Source of the DNA: Caprella mutica
Taxonomy: Eukaryota > Arthropoda > Malacostraca > Amphipoda > Caprellidae
Direction: 5' to 3'
DNA: 64,000 bases
NCBI GenBank assembly: GCA_947561585.1
Contig: CANNZV010002310.1
Span: forward strand, 40,215 to 104,214
Shown here: positions 47,501-56,720 of the stretch, piece by piece
Layout: each line of letters begins with the position of its first letter
How positions within the stretch are numbered: position 1 is the first letter of the stretch
Program-made: the position numbers and the translations under genes
The notes under the pieces: model-generated
Databases searched by the model: none
Seen by the model: the letters and a program-made list of their open reading frames with translations, nothing else
Told to the model about the DNA's origin: nothing

Positions 47501-49664
47501 TAGCAGAGCAATCATAAACTATTCTCAAAGGAGTTGTAACAGAATCCTTCACTATACCATGGTGCGAAATATAATGTACTTTGCCCTCGAATTCATCAGG
47601 ATTATTAACCTTTTCTATGAAGTCCCTTTCAATCTGAGTATTAATTATATCATTGTATTGAGCGAGTGTGTTAGGAGATTTCCGTAGACTAATCAAGTTT
47701 CGTTTCAATCTATTCTTAGCAAGAAAATAATTATCAGGCAGAGTCCTATGATCTGCTCTCCATGGTAATGAAGCAACAAATTTACCGTCTTTAAATTCTA
47801 CTAATCTATCATAATCTAAATTTTCTACACTATTTTCAGTAATTCCTATAGACTCTAAATCCCAAAATTGTTTTAATTTTTCATCTAAGCGAACTTCATT
47901 AGAATCGGTTGCTCTAAGTACCGTTATACAACTAGTCTGCTCTATATTTTGAGTTAAACTACCCGCTATAATGGTCCCCAAATTAGAAGGCAACAAAGAT
48001 AAATCTCCTACTCTATTTGAATAAAGAAACTTAAAACATTGATCACATCCTATCAATAAACCTATAGATAAATTATCAGAAGAATCTATATCATCCGCTA
48101 GTTTTAATCCTAAGCCTTTCAAATTTTTCATGGCTTCACTACGACCTGGCATATTAATCACTTTAGGAAAACAAGATACAACTACCGCTTCAGTTTCTAT
48201 GAAGCCTATGGAACTTTCAACTAAAAATTTAACTAAATTGTATTTCTTCATTTCAACTAATCCTCCAAAACCATTAATAGATAAATTGACGCTACCTATA
48301 GACTTTAATTGAAGTTTTCTCACCATATCACAATGAATGAAAGTTCTTTGTGAACCCAGATCTATCAAAGCTCTTGTATGCTCCGACCCTATTTCAGTTA
48401 CCAGATTTACTAAAGCGGTAGGTAGAATTGTAGAGCTGGTTGATGTAGACCCGGTCATACTGGTCGTAGGACCTTCGTAATCCGAAGGCATTCTGGGAGT
48501 TTGCCATCTTTCAGTATCATCATTAGGGTCATCACTGGTACATATAGCTGAATGGTGCTTACGATGACATTTGCGACATCTAATATAACTTCTACAATCC
48601 TTCGAAATATGAGAAGACTTAAGACAGTTGAAGCAAAGTCTTTTCCTAAGAATGATGTCTCTTCTTTGGTCGACAGTTTTGTATTTAGAGCAACTAACTG
48701 AAAGGTGAGATTCATTATCGCAAAATACACAATTGTGAGTTTTCATCTGGGAAGAATTTTTAGTAGAAACAGTCATTGACATGGTACCGTATGCTGAATT
48801 TTCTTCACAAGACTGTTTACTATATTCGTTAGCTTCAAGGTGCCCGATCTCTTGTTCAATGGCTTTTCTAAGATCGACCAGATCCCAAAAATTAGATCTT
48901 CCTTCTCTGTTTATATTATCTCTAACTTTTGAAGGCAATTTTCTGAGTAGAATTGTAGCGTAAACATATCCCGCTGAATCTATGTCTGCATTCAATGAAC
49001 GCAGCCCTCTTAGATGTCCCTCGTATAGAGATCTGAATTTACGTAAATCAGAAGCAGTTGCGTTCGGTGACTTAGCGTCCAGTATGGAGTGTAGATGAGC
49101 CTCGATAAGTCTCTTTGTATTACCATAGGTAGTTTTTAGTAGATCGACAGCTTCCAAATACTCATCTCGAGTATAGTTAAAACCTGACAGTAGTTGTGCA
49201 GCCTCTCCCGTTAACTGCGTACGCAAATAATGAAATTTTGATGAGTCGCTCAAATCCTCCCGATTGTGAATTGAAGACTCGTAGAGGTCCCAAAAGTGTC
49301 CCCAGTCTAGCACAGACCCGTTGAACATAGGTAGAGTGATAGTTGGAAGTTTTGCATTATTAGTATGAGATTTCTTGGACACATCACCAGCCATAAGCTT
49401 ATCACAAATTTCAACACCGTCTGATATCATCATTTGAACCTCTGAAGACTCGCTGATGTCTTTTTCAAAGTCAAATTTATCAGAGTCACTGGATTGAATA
49501 CTCTCGTCTAGTTTGAGAATGAGTTCTCGTTGCCTCGAGAGTTCAGTTTTATATCGAATGATCTTAGCATTGTCGATATCTCCTGTAGTGTCCACCGCTG
49601 TAATTGCATCTACTAGTTTACGACATTCTGCTCTATGTCCACCTCTTCTCTTAACTTCAGACAT
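44526..49664 (-). CDS. BEL/Pao gag-pol polyprotein
   Basis: One open frame of about 1712 codons from the ATG at 49664. An in-frame ATG at 49685 overlaps the primer site and is less likely. Residues are numbered from 49685. A DUF1759 gag-like domain (FNGSVLDWGHFWDLY) is near 120-260. Zinc knuckles CVFCDNESHLSVSC, CFNCLKSSHISKDC and CRKCHRKHHSAIC lie at 317-380. The protease is near 440, but its site reads ALIDLGSQ where DSG or DTG is usual. RT is at 700-900, with SLYVDNLAF near 846 in place of YVDD. RNase H is at 1015-1130 (IFCDSS, HLTRG). Integrase has an HHCC finger near 1313-1355 and catalytic TGVDYAGP, LSDNAP and GGAWERM, intact. A C-terminal DUF5641 follows. It would normally copy and integrate the element; the substitutions predict loss of RT and protease activity. 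Confidence 0.93.
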   Translation of the reverse strand: MSEVKRRGGHRAECRKLVDAITAVDTTGDIDNAKIIRYKTELSRQRELILKLDESIQSSDSDKFDFEKDISESSEVQMMISDGVEICDKLMAGDVSKKSHTNNAKLPTITLPMFNGSVLDWGHFWDLYESSIHNREDLSDSSKFHYLRTQLTGEAAQLLSGFNYTRDEYLEAVDLLKTTYGNTKRLIEAHLHSILDAKSPNATASDLRKFRSLYEGHLRGLRSLNADIDSAGYVYATILLRKLPSKVRDNINREGRSNFWDLVDLRKAIEQEIGHLEANEYSKQSCEENSAYGTMSMTVSTKNSSQMKTHNCVFCDNESHLSVSCSKYKTVDQRRDIILRKRLCFNCLKSSHISKDCRSYIRCRKCHRKHHSAICTSDDPNDDTERWQTPRMPSDYEGPTTSMTGSTSTSSTILPTALVNLVTEIGSEHTRALIDLGSQRTFIHCDMVRKLQLKSIGSVNLSINGFGGLVEMKKYNLVKFLVESSIGFIETEAVVVSCFPKVINMPGRSEAMKNLKGLGLKLADDIDSSDNLSIGLLIGCDQCFKFLYSNRVGDLSLLPSNLGTIIAGSLTQNIEQTSCITVLRATDSNEVRLDEKLKQFWDLESIGITENSVENLDYDRLVEFKDGKFVASLPWRADHRTLPDNYFLAKNRLKRNLISLRKSPNTLAQYNDIINTQIERDFIEKVNNPDEFEGKVHYISHHGIVKDSVTTPLRIVYDCSARKSKESPSLNDCLMSGPSLINDLLSVFIRFRAFKHACISDIEKAYLMVGLNERDRDSTRFLWPDDPYDLNSSIGVYRFKVVFFGGTCSQFLLNLSIKKLLDSYSDIQVAKEIRSSLYVDNLAFSAREEQKVLEFYNSSTSLLDSAGFTLREWVTNSDLVKGNISEASYTKSGDETNVLGFMWNVENDSLGFKVKDLSKEVTCTKRSVVSDSSKIFDPIGLLSPVSVRCKIFIQRLWKNELEWDEELPSTLVDEWNSIVSDLSYVQGMKWERNLDLGKVSKLYIFCDSSKVAYGAVCYIFTESGIKFLMAKSRIAPVKTVTLPQLELTSANIGARLAKYLIDILKDICEVTDVIFFSDSQIALSWILNKNSNKQYVNQRVTNIHELVPGAVWRYVTTLENPADHLTRGLTASELLNSNWITGPEWLNSFDCFQNYEIASNTVIDQTEVVVDIHCNDVICNEIVECGLSEDYFLRFSSFIRLIRVTAYIYRFINWKTNKESSFELTSDELKFSERALILIVQRIFFAEVFSYQSDSTLPVPSIVKQLDIICIDGILHCKGRLIFSELELESKYPILLPSRSYLCKLLIWHFHDKIFHSGVSQTLATVRERYWIPRGRQIIKSVLRRCVTCKRINSRREPLPSVAPLPYHRVVSSEPFSTTGVDYAGPLLVRDCGETRKVYICLFTCMITRAIFLELAHDGTADTFLLCFRRFTARMSVPKLLLSDNAPIFVKTADLLKQIKSHEKVVSKLNLLNVEWQFIPVNAPHFGGAWERMVGLTKNSLRKVLGKSLISSIELSTLLCEIESLINDRPITYVSDDITDDPLTPSHLVCGRRIRALGNAGVDLTLLSDPNVYSREMFTRKQLRLRKLLDDLWYRWKSEYLTSLRERSSNNLDVPSNLRAGDVVLIADGNSRSSWKLGKIVTLNLGNDGVVRSAYIKTKNGFCIQPIINMVNLEISSSASDFENVNEPSCTRERIKRKAAVQANLKIKESLK

Positions 49665-49674
49665 AATACCTGCA

Positions 49675-49692
49675 ATCCTGGTCACGGCACCA
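49675..49692 (-). other. BEL primer-binding site
   Basis: On the minus strand TGGTGCCGTGACCAGGAT directly follows the 5' LTR. TGG matches a tRNA 3' CCA end. The tRNA species was not identified. Confidence 0.75.
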
Positions 49693-49939
49693 TATAAAGT
49701 TTTAACTAGTTGTATCAGTAGTAGGATACTAGTTCGCTGAGATTTAGTCAGGTATATGGACGTTTAAGAGGTGACAGCAGATAAACCAACTGATTCGTAG
49801 GAAGTTTTATTGAACACTGGCTATTGCTACAACATGCATACGAGAAATTAGTTATCATGAGAATATTATTGGAACAGTTTTTAAGAGCATAGACTATGAG
49901 TTTTAACAGCTCATATAAATTATGAACATATATTTTACA
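49693..49939 (-). repeat. BEL 5' LTR
   Basis: 247 bp, indistinguishable by eye from 44027-44273. It is the promoter-bearing copy for minus-strand transcription. Confidence 0.93.
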
Positions 49940-50914
49940 AACTCAATAATTCAAAAGTTTTGAATCAATTTGTCTGAAATTTGATGGAACGATTGGTCAA
50001 TATCTAGGAACGGTTTGGTTAGTTTTTGGAAGCGGTCCGGTTAAAGGTCAAGTTGACTTATAACGCAAAAGGTATTCAATCAAAGTAACTGAAATTTGGT
50101 CGACGGTTGGTAATTATCCATGCAGGAACCAATTTATTAGATTTTGTGAGCAGTCAGGTAAAAATAAAGGTCAAGGTCATTTATAACACAAAAAAATTCA
50201 ACCAAATTGTCTGAAATTGGGCGGGACGATGCTTCAATATTCAGGAATCATTTGTTTATATTTTGGGAGTGAACAGGTTTAAGGTCAAGGTCATTTGTAA
50301 GCGGTGGCAAAAGTATGCGCTCTATGAGTGCCCGTCATCTAGTTATTTATTATATTTATAGTTACATAATAAGTAAATATAATAGTGTCATACTTCAGAT
50401 AAACTAATATTACAAGCATAAATTAATCCTGAATAGAAAGCAACATTCATGACGTCACACCTACATTCTATAAACTTGACGTAAACAGGTCGAAAAAAGT
50501 TGTCTCAAGTTTTGAATTTGAATCACATGATTGTTTATGCTTTTAAACACATTGGAATTATTTTTATAGTAAGTATCTAGACACTCAATAGTGCGATTTT
50601 TCACTATGGAAAGGAATTAAAGGGTGCGCAGATATTCGCCCCTCTCGCGCGCAAGAATCGCCCCATCAAGGACAATTTCAATTGCGCACTACTTTCGTCA
50701 ATAACTCAGATTATACAAATTCTAATTTTTTGTCCTTTGGATGGTGTATAAAAGGCCTTATTGCGGTTCTTCATGTCAAATATTATTTGTCTATCTGCAA
50801 ACACTAAGTTGCAAAACCCAAAAGTTTTTAGTGCGCAAGATTCGCCCCTCCCGACCCTACTTAGTTTCTTTTGTTATATCTGTGGGTGTATTTCAGGCCG
50901 CAAAAATTATTAGA

Positions 50915-51425
50915 ACTAAATTTATGAAGTGTAGCACAAGAGAAACGACGAAAAAGATGTACATCATTTATTTTTAGAGCTTTCGAATAATAGAATATTC
51001 ATTATCAATAACCTAATTAGGACTAATTTTAAAGAAATATATAGAAATAAGAAGTATTTTGGATACCGAAATTAATAAAGTCACCTAAATAGTTAATACA
51101 AATTAAAGAAAATTTAAAATAAAGAAAAGGAAAAATAATAAGTTAATAACCCAAAATAGTTAAATTGAAAGAACTCGCTTGTTCATTAAGCGTAGGAGAC
51201 TGTTTATGAATATATATAGATTCTAATGTACGAACATCACACTGGTTAGTAGTTTGCAAAATTTTGAAATATTCTTCTTTAATTGGGTGATTAAAATCGA
51301 AAAAATGGTTACGAATTGAACTGAAAGGTGGGGAGCTATAGAGGTTATTTGTTCTAAAAGATATAAAAATAAAGGATGTACAACTTTTTCTTCGTTTCTC
51401 TTGTGCTACACTTCATAAATTTAGT
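50915..51425. mobile_element. Inverted-repeat-bounded fragment with Penelope-type remnant
   Basis: Bases 50918-50967 (actaaatttatgaagtgtag, then cacaagagaaac and agatgtaca) are inverted at 51376-51425. They enclose about 400 bp that include a GIY-YIG C-terminal coding remnant. Terminal inversions are common around Penelope-like elements. No target duplication was fixed. Confidence 0.45.
51143..51337 (-). pseudogene. Penelope-like element, GIY-YIG endonuclease C-terminal fragment
   Basis: The minus frame reads SSIRNHFFDFNHPIKEEYF, KILQTTN, VRTLESIYIHKQSPTLNEQ and SSFNL before a stop at 51143. The order S.I..H....H.I....F.IL, L..ES..I....P.LN and S..L is what I recall for the end of the GIY-YIG domain of Penelope-like retroelements: H pair, then E in LES, then N in LN. 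About 64 codons remain without stops. The catalytic GIY and YIG motifs and all of RT are absent. Identification is from pattern memory. Confidence 0.5.
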
Positions 51426-52044
51426 AAGATTTCCCAGAAGGAGACCAATTCGTCAAAATATTAGAACTATTAATATAAATTTAGAGGTATTTACGTCTGC
51501 TTTGAAACGAAGGGCCTTCTAATTGACCTCAAATGGAAATTAAATACAAGGGACAGGTAGAAAAAGTCAGAAAGCAAAGTGACTCCTTCAACAAAGCCAC
51601 CAACCACCACTTCGTGGACGCAATCACTTACCAAGGAATGATATAAAAAGGAACAGAAGCACAGGTGACTGCACTTACGAATAGAGGACAATGAAGAGGT
51701 GATAGTAAATGTAAATCATTAACCTATATAAGACAAAAATCTAAGACTTCGTAGTTAAATAACCTTAATTTGCACTGATGTACTAGTTTTAAACTAAAGT
51801 AATTTTATAAGTCATTAAACGTATTAAGAAGACACCTGAACTTGTTTCCTTTCCAATAGAATTTTTTTTAGCAAAATACTTTCAAATAGAAAGAAGAAAA
51901 TTGTATTGTTAATTTACAACACACACTATTTTTATATCATAGTTAGAAAAAAAAACATATTTAACTTTTCAAATGGAAAAGAAAACATTTTCAAATACTG
52001 CTAAGAATATTTGGTTGATTTATTTAAAATATTTTTTTAAAAAT
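51426..52044. other. AT-rich noncoding stretch
   Basis: The stretch 51525-51760 shares short words with 52845-52870 and 62850-62960 (aagggaca.g, cacttaccaagg, cgtagtt.aa), suggesting an old dispersed repeat. It was not classified further. Confidence 0.35.
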
Positions 52045-52161
52045 AAATGGTGTATACGGCGGTAAAGCATATACCACACGGCGAGTTGTTTTGGCAACGA
52101 ATTGTCCTAGCGGCGAGTTGTCCGCACGACGAATTATCCGGCGGCGAGTTGTCCGGTCACC
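52045..52161. repeat. Motif-array terminus: ggcgagttgtcc phrases
   Basis: Read inward from 52161 it is GGTGACC then GGACAACTCGCCGCCGGA, followed by phrases ggacaactcgccgc and ggacaattcg. It aligns phrase for phrase with the array at 41448-41530 and continues into the same internal word (gtgtggtatatgctttaccg against gcgtgatttatgttttgcca). It obeys the 7-mer plus GG rule, so it is one terminus of a motif-array element. The partner terminus is uncertain. Confidence 0.65.
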
Positions 52162-52620
52162 GTTTTAATGCAAGTGAAATACACAAATATTGATTTGTAA
52201 GCTATCATATTCTTGTTGGTATTATCAGCTTGCGCAATGAGTAGTTAACAGTATTTAAATTTTATTTTTGAAACACATAAAAGGAGGTTCTGGCAAGAAC
52301 AATTATTTAAAAATTATTATTGTATTTACAATGTGAACATGTACCTGAAACACAATGAAACATAAAAATATAAGAAAGAACCAAAAGAAAATAGAAGATA
52401 ATGAAATTAAGGAAAGAATTAAAATATAAACAAGGTAAATAACGTCTACTAAACGTTACACCAAGAATGTTTAAAAATAAAGAAAATACAAAGGACTTAG
52501 GAGTGATGATTTAGTTCAACAGTTTAACTACAGTCACCTAAACTTCTCAGTTGACTGAACAAATAAACAAAATTAAAGTTTAATCAAAGTAAACGTTTGA
52601 ATCCACATATATGTAGGTAC

Positions 52621-53577
52621 GGTATCCGGTAAAAACAATTGTTCAAATGAAAAATTGCTCGAATGATTAATTGCTTGAAAAATTAATTGCTCGAATGTGG
52701 TAGAAGATCGGAAGAGTCAACAACATAGGGAGATTAGGTAGAGTAGGGAAAATATAGAATAAACAAGTGTTACGATTAACAAAGGTCGTGCTTACTTTAA
52801 TTAGTAAAATTTAACTTTAACCAAATGCCATATCGCTGATATCAAAAAGAAATTAAGTACAAGGGACTGGAAAAATCATATGTCGAGAAATCTATACTCT
52901 GCACAACCGTAAGGTGACATAGTCCCTACACCCTAAAAGATCGCCAAAAAATACCCAAATATGCCAATACACAACTATAACTGTTGTCAAACATTCAACA
53001 ACTATCAATTGAAAAATTAATTAAAAAGTTTACGTAAATATATTGAAACTTTACATTCGGGATGAAAAATTACTCAGCCATAATTTTGAGTTATTACACC
53101 TATTGAAGTGCCACATACATATAGGCTAGTTGAAAATATCTACATAATCATTCCGGTTTTATGATAGAAAGAACATCAATAGTACCACTTTACGTGATAC
53201 CCATTCACATGTTCAAACGAGATGACACAAATGGCCTCTAGGAAAAAATTAGAAAAAATAAGAAGAATAAGATTTAAAGTCAGTTATACAATGATTAATA
53301 GTAAATAACTATGAGCAAATTGACATAGTTATTATCAATTACTAAATAGAAACAAGGATGGTTTGGTAGAGCTCCACTTCATTAATAAGTGACTTTTATA
53401 AATTTGAAAACTGTGTTCAATTTTATAATTTGAGCAATTGTTCATTCGAGCAATTTTATAATTCGAGCAATTGTTCATTCGAGCCATTGTTCGTTCGAGC
53501 AATTGTTTTTCGAGCAATTGTATTTCGAGCAATATTGTTCATTCGAGCAATTGTTTTCGAGCAATTTACCTAGACCC
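52621..53577. mobile_element. Motif-array element, gctcgaacaatt phrase, 10-bp target duplication
   Basis: It is bounded by ATGTAGGTAC (52611-52620 and 53578-53587). The left end reads GGTATCC then GGTAAA and phrases attgctcgaa. The right end reversed reads GGGTCTA then GGTAAATTGCTCG with seven or more phrases back to 53437. It is 957 bp and has no transposase. Its interior 53073-53400 is homologous to 57550-57842 and 58480-58690. Confidence 0.87.
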
Positions 53578-53598
53578 ATGTAGGTACACAGATCTATA

Positions 53599-54215
53599 CA
53601 GGGTGTCTGACACTTTTGTTGCCAAACTTTTACATAAGGTAGCGATCGTCGAAATGAACACTTTATATTCTATTAAGGTATGGTCTAAAATGCTTAGTTA
53701 AAGAGTTACAAGGACTTGAAGTTGGGTAAAAAAATTACAATTAGTAAAAAACCCATGGCAAGGAAACGAAATGATATTACGCCCCTAGATTTCTACTTAT
53801 GGGGACATTTGATGAGTTTGGTGTATGAAACACCGATTCAATCCGAAAAGAACCTGATCAGCATCGTAGCCTCTGCAAGGATTCGTGAAACTCGTGGTGT
53901 CTTTGCTCTCGTTCGCCAATCATTGGGCCTTCGTCGCAACGAATGGGCGGCAGTTTGAACACATTGTGTGACCATGTAACCTAATTTAAGATTATGTTTC
54001 TTGTGCTGATAATAATTACTGTTAAAAATGTCTTATCGCAAAATTAAAGAAATAATGTTAACAAATAATAATAAAAGGTACAAGATCGATACCTTCCTAA
54101 CCTTGTAACTCTTTAACTAAGTATTTTAGACCATTCCTTCATAAAATATAAAGTGTTTATTTCTCCGATCGCTACCTTATGTTAAAGTTTGGCAACAAAA
54201 GTGTCGGATACCCTG
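53599..54215 (+). mobile_element. Deleted Tc1/mariner-type transposon (617 bp)
   Basis: The ends CAGGGTGTCTGACACTTTTG (left) and CAGGGTATCCGACACTTTTG (right, reversed) continue as near-identical inverted arms for over 100 bp. TA lies on both sides (53597-53598, 54216-54217). A short C-terminal transposase piece remains in the middle. Confidence 0.85.
53755..53971 (+). pseudogene. Mariner-type transposase C-terminal remnant
   Basis: The plus frame keeps DITPLDFYLWGHLMSLVYET, which is the (S)PDLTPLDFFLWG block next to the last catalytic residue in DD34-type mariner relatives. ESEKNL-like and RIRETRGVFALVRQS blocks follow. After a frameshift near 53938 the tail NGRQFEHIV and a stop at 53969-53971 match the usual family ending. 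The N-terminal DNA-binding domain and the first two catalytic residues are deleted. Confidence 0.78.
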
Positions 54216-54217
54216 TA

Positions 54218-55774
54218 GAACAGAAGCGAGTTAAGCATTTAACACCAAGTGACGGAGGCTCGCACACCTATCAGATGTAAAAGTTATTGTTTGAATGCGC
54301 CAAAAGAGGTTTGAGTGATGAGCTTATTAACTAATTGCGCAGAAAAGGAACAATGTATGTGCGCATTACTACATTCCTCACCCCTAACTCAAACCTAAAC
54401 ATAATAAAAAAACAAGAATTCAAACAATACAAAAATGACAAATTTATCTGTGGTAAATTCAATTTTTTCCTTTATTCGTCTTTCGCTCAAATATTCTTAT
54501 CTGAACTCTATGATATTCTTGCACCTTTCCCTTTGATCTTGCTGTATATCCTGAGGGCGTACTACTGACAATTGGCAGAATCAAATAACAGGAATCAGAA
54601 TCTACAACAGAAGATTTTTCCAGTTTCCAGTCTTTCTCGACGAATTTCAACCTCAGTTCAGGATCGGAATCATTATCCGGTGAATCATCATCACTGAAAA
54701 AATCCAATGAAGTGTAACTATAGATAACTCAGACTCAGAGGATTCATCACGACAATCAGAATCTGCCGATGACTCCCCTCAAGACTCACTTTCTGAAACC
54801 TCAATCTGAAACAGATTGTACTTGCACCACTGCAATATCAACTGCCGTTAACACTGAATATATATATTTCCCAGATGGAAGTACTCTATCTATCTTTGTC
54901 ATTTCCTTAAACCAAACATGAGATAACAATCCCCGATCATTTGATTCCCAGTTATATTTTTTGTTTGCTCATTAATTTAGCATACAATAATTTATTACGA
55001 TTTTTATTTCTGTATAAAAATTGCCATTTACTATTTAAATAATAAATAAAACTTGTGAAACAATTTGACATCTACTATTTATATAATAAATTTTATATAT
55101 AATGAAAAAAATAACAGAATTCAAACAGCTAGAACTTATTATCGCAGCAAATTAATTATTTTTAAATAATTTACATTTACAACTATGTAGTCAGAAAACA
55201 TATTACTGGTGATAGGAAATATTCACCAACTCTTGCAAGCTAAAGTTGAGTATCAGCTGTTTTCTCCGTAACTATTACAAACATTTAAGATCATGTAGGT
55301 TGGATAGATTCAAAATCTTTTTATGGTAAATAGTATACCTATTTTACCATAAAATTATTTTTGATCTTTAACACCTGCATGATGATAATAATTGTAATAA
55401 TTATGACAAAAAAGCTTAATTGAAAACTACTGATAAAATTGTAAGTTACTCCTCAATTAGCTCCTATACCAGGAGAAATAATTACGAGACATGCTCCTAA
55501 TTTATTTGATTAGTAATATGTGCTAGTTATAATGAGTGAGGACCTGTGCATTTGATTTTACTATTGAATATTTTTTGTTGCCGAAATGTAAATTTGAAAG
55601 CATATATTGTTACTTATTTGACTAAGAAAATATTTAATTTCTTGTTAGCTGTTTATACCCTTATTACTTATTTTCTTTAAAAAGCTTCATCGATTGTTAG
55701 GTGCATATTTTTTATTATACATATATTCAATAATTAATATATTCACATATAATAAATGAATAGTAGGTGTATAA
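54218..55774. other. Mostly noncoding; acidic coding trace on the minus strand
   Basis: Minus-strand bases 54640-54820 in two frames encode an acidic serine-rich run (ESSADSDCRDESSESEL and FFSDDDSPDNDSDPELRLKF). It could be the N-terminus of a decayed transposase such as piggyBac, or a low-complexity protein. It has stops and no downstream domain. The rest is AT-rich with nothing recognised. Confidence 0.35.
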
Positions 55775-55856
55775 ACGGAAAATATGACCGGGAATCTTTG
55801 GTATAAGGATCAAATGACCGGGAATCAAATGACCGGCGATCACTTGACCTAGACCC
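55775..55856. repeat. Motif-array terminus: ggtcatttgatccc phrases
   Basis: Read inward from 55856: GGGTCTA then GGTCAAGTGATCGCCGGTCA and two more ggtcatttgat phrases. It has the consensus 7-mer and GG. A partner terminus was not found between 54218 and 55775. Confidence 0.6.
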
Positions 55857-55965
55857 AGACAAAGTATAGAAGGATATAGTAAAGAAAGACAAAATATAGA
55901 ATATGAAAGTATAGAAGGACAAAAATAGCAAGAAAATGTACAAAAAAGTTGAGGCCGTGCCTCCC

Positions 55966-56720
55966 TATTGCCTGGTTCAATAGAGACAAAATGAGCCCAC
56001 CTACAATTGAGCTCGAAACAATTGGGACCAGGATAATTGGGCCCCAAGACAAAATTTTTTTAGCCTAAGATAATTGAGCACATAAAAAAAACATTCTTCA
56101 CTTTTTTGTGCAATCTTGATTTTCAGTATTTGTACGTTTAAATTTATTTTGAACATAATCTTGCCCTCTAATTTTGCTCTAAATGAAAAATAGTAGGTTG
56201 ACGATATTGAATTGTGATGTGCATCGCTCGATCTGTACCATCCTTCAATTACGTTAGTGGTACAAGGCAGATCTTCCATGACACAGTTGAAGAAACTCCA
56301 CACACATGGTTTGAAAAGAGGATTTTGTCTATTTCTTCTGAATGGCCTTAATATCGACGAAATAAACCTTAATGAAGCATCAAGAAGAAGTTATATATTA
56401 TGTATGCAGTGTTCTTTTATAGAAATGCAAAATCTTAATTCTCCGGGTTGTAACCGAGTCAACCTTTATCAGAGTCTATGGTATCAACTTAATTTGATAC
56501 TGTAATATCAAAGTAAAGCTTCTCTATTGTGTCTGTTTTAACCATTTTATTAATGTGATCAATAGTGGCCCTGGGACCAAATTTCTTGGGGACCCATTGT
56601 ACTAGGCTCAATTGTATTGAGGCCCAATTGAAACGGGCGCAAATCTCTTCGGCTCAATTTTTGGCGAGTCCAATTGTCGGGACGCAAGCAATTGACTTGG
56701 GCCCAACTGTCGTGTCGGTC
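55966..56720. mobile_element. Nested motif-array element, caattgggccc phrase
   Basis: Left phrases (caattgagctcgaaa, caattgggaccagga, taattgggccccaag) and right phrases in inverse orientation (actaggctcaattg, gaggcccaattg, cttgggcccaact) bracket about 500 bp. It sits inside 55850-56990. Boundaries are approximate. Confidence 0.55.
56191..56255 (+). repeat. 65-bp direct repeat, first copy
   Basis: tagtaggttgacgatattga through ccttcaattacgt. It recurs in the same orientation at 57018-57082 with four or five differences. Confidence 0.8.

Larger units (their letters stand above)
44027..49939 (-). mobile_element. BEL/Pao LTR retrotransposon, structurally complete
   Basis: It has two 247-bp LTRs without visible differences, a 4-bp target duplication AACT (44023-44026 and 49940-49943), a primer-binding site beside the 5' LTR, one continuous gag-pol frame and a purine-rich tract beside the 3' LTR. 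It is 5913 bp and transcribed on the minus strand. Identical LTRs mean a very recent insertion. Despite that, the RT and protease lack expected catalytic residues (see the coding entry). Confidence 0.95.
43837..50343 (+). mobile_element. Helitron-like nonautonomous repeat, copy 4, split by BEL
   Basis: The 5' part runs 43837-44026 (catagattgcgtaaggttat .. aaggtcatttataact) and the 3' part resumes at 49944 (caataattcaaaa). It ends tatgcgctctatgagtgcccgtcatCTAGT followed by T. Without the BEL insertion it is about 590 bp, the same size as the other copies. The interrupted word ataactcaataattcaaaa is present intact in copy 3 (30749), which proves the order of insertion. Confidence 0.75.
41646..50857 (+). 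mobile_element. Mariner-type element with ggggcgaatcttgcgca motif ends, nested host
   Basis: The termini GGGTCGGGAGGGGCGAATCT (left) and its reverse complement at 50835-50857 are identical over about 27 bp and flanked by TA on both sides. The phrase ggggcgaatcttgcgca is repeated near the left end (41681), in a hairpin at 42028-42076 and near the right end (50632-50665). Inside is a decayed mariner-family transposase. The TA duplication and the transposase agree on Tc1/mariner, though the GGGTC terminus is unusual. It now spans 9.2 kb because a Helitron copy and a BEL element lie within; without them it is about 2.7 kb. Confidence 0.75.

Noticed and set aside
48455..48730. 91-codon minus frame and several plus-strand frames within 44.5-49.7 kb
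   Set aside because: Shadows of the BEL gag-pol frame.
52703..52714. agatcggaagag, identical to the start of a common sequencing adapter
   Set aside because: Only 12 bases match and the next bases differ. It lies inside an element bounded by a perfect 10-bp duplication. Probably coincidence, though raw reads could be checked.
54459..54707. 82-codon minus-strand frame with acidic start
   Set aside because: Acidic run recalls transposase N-termini, but no domain follows and upstream frame is broken; left as a note only.
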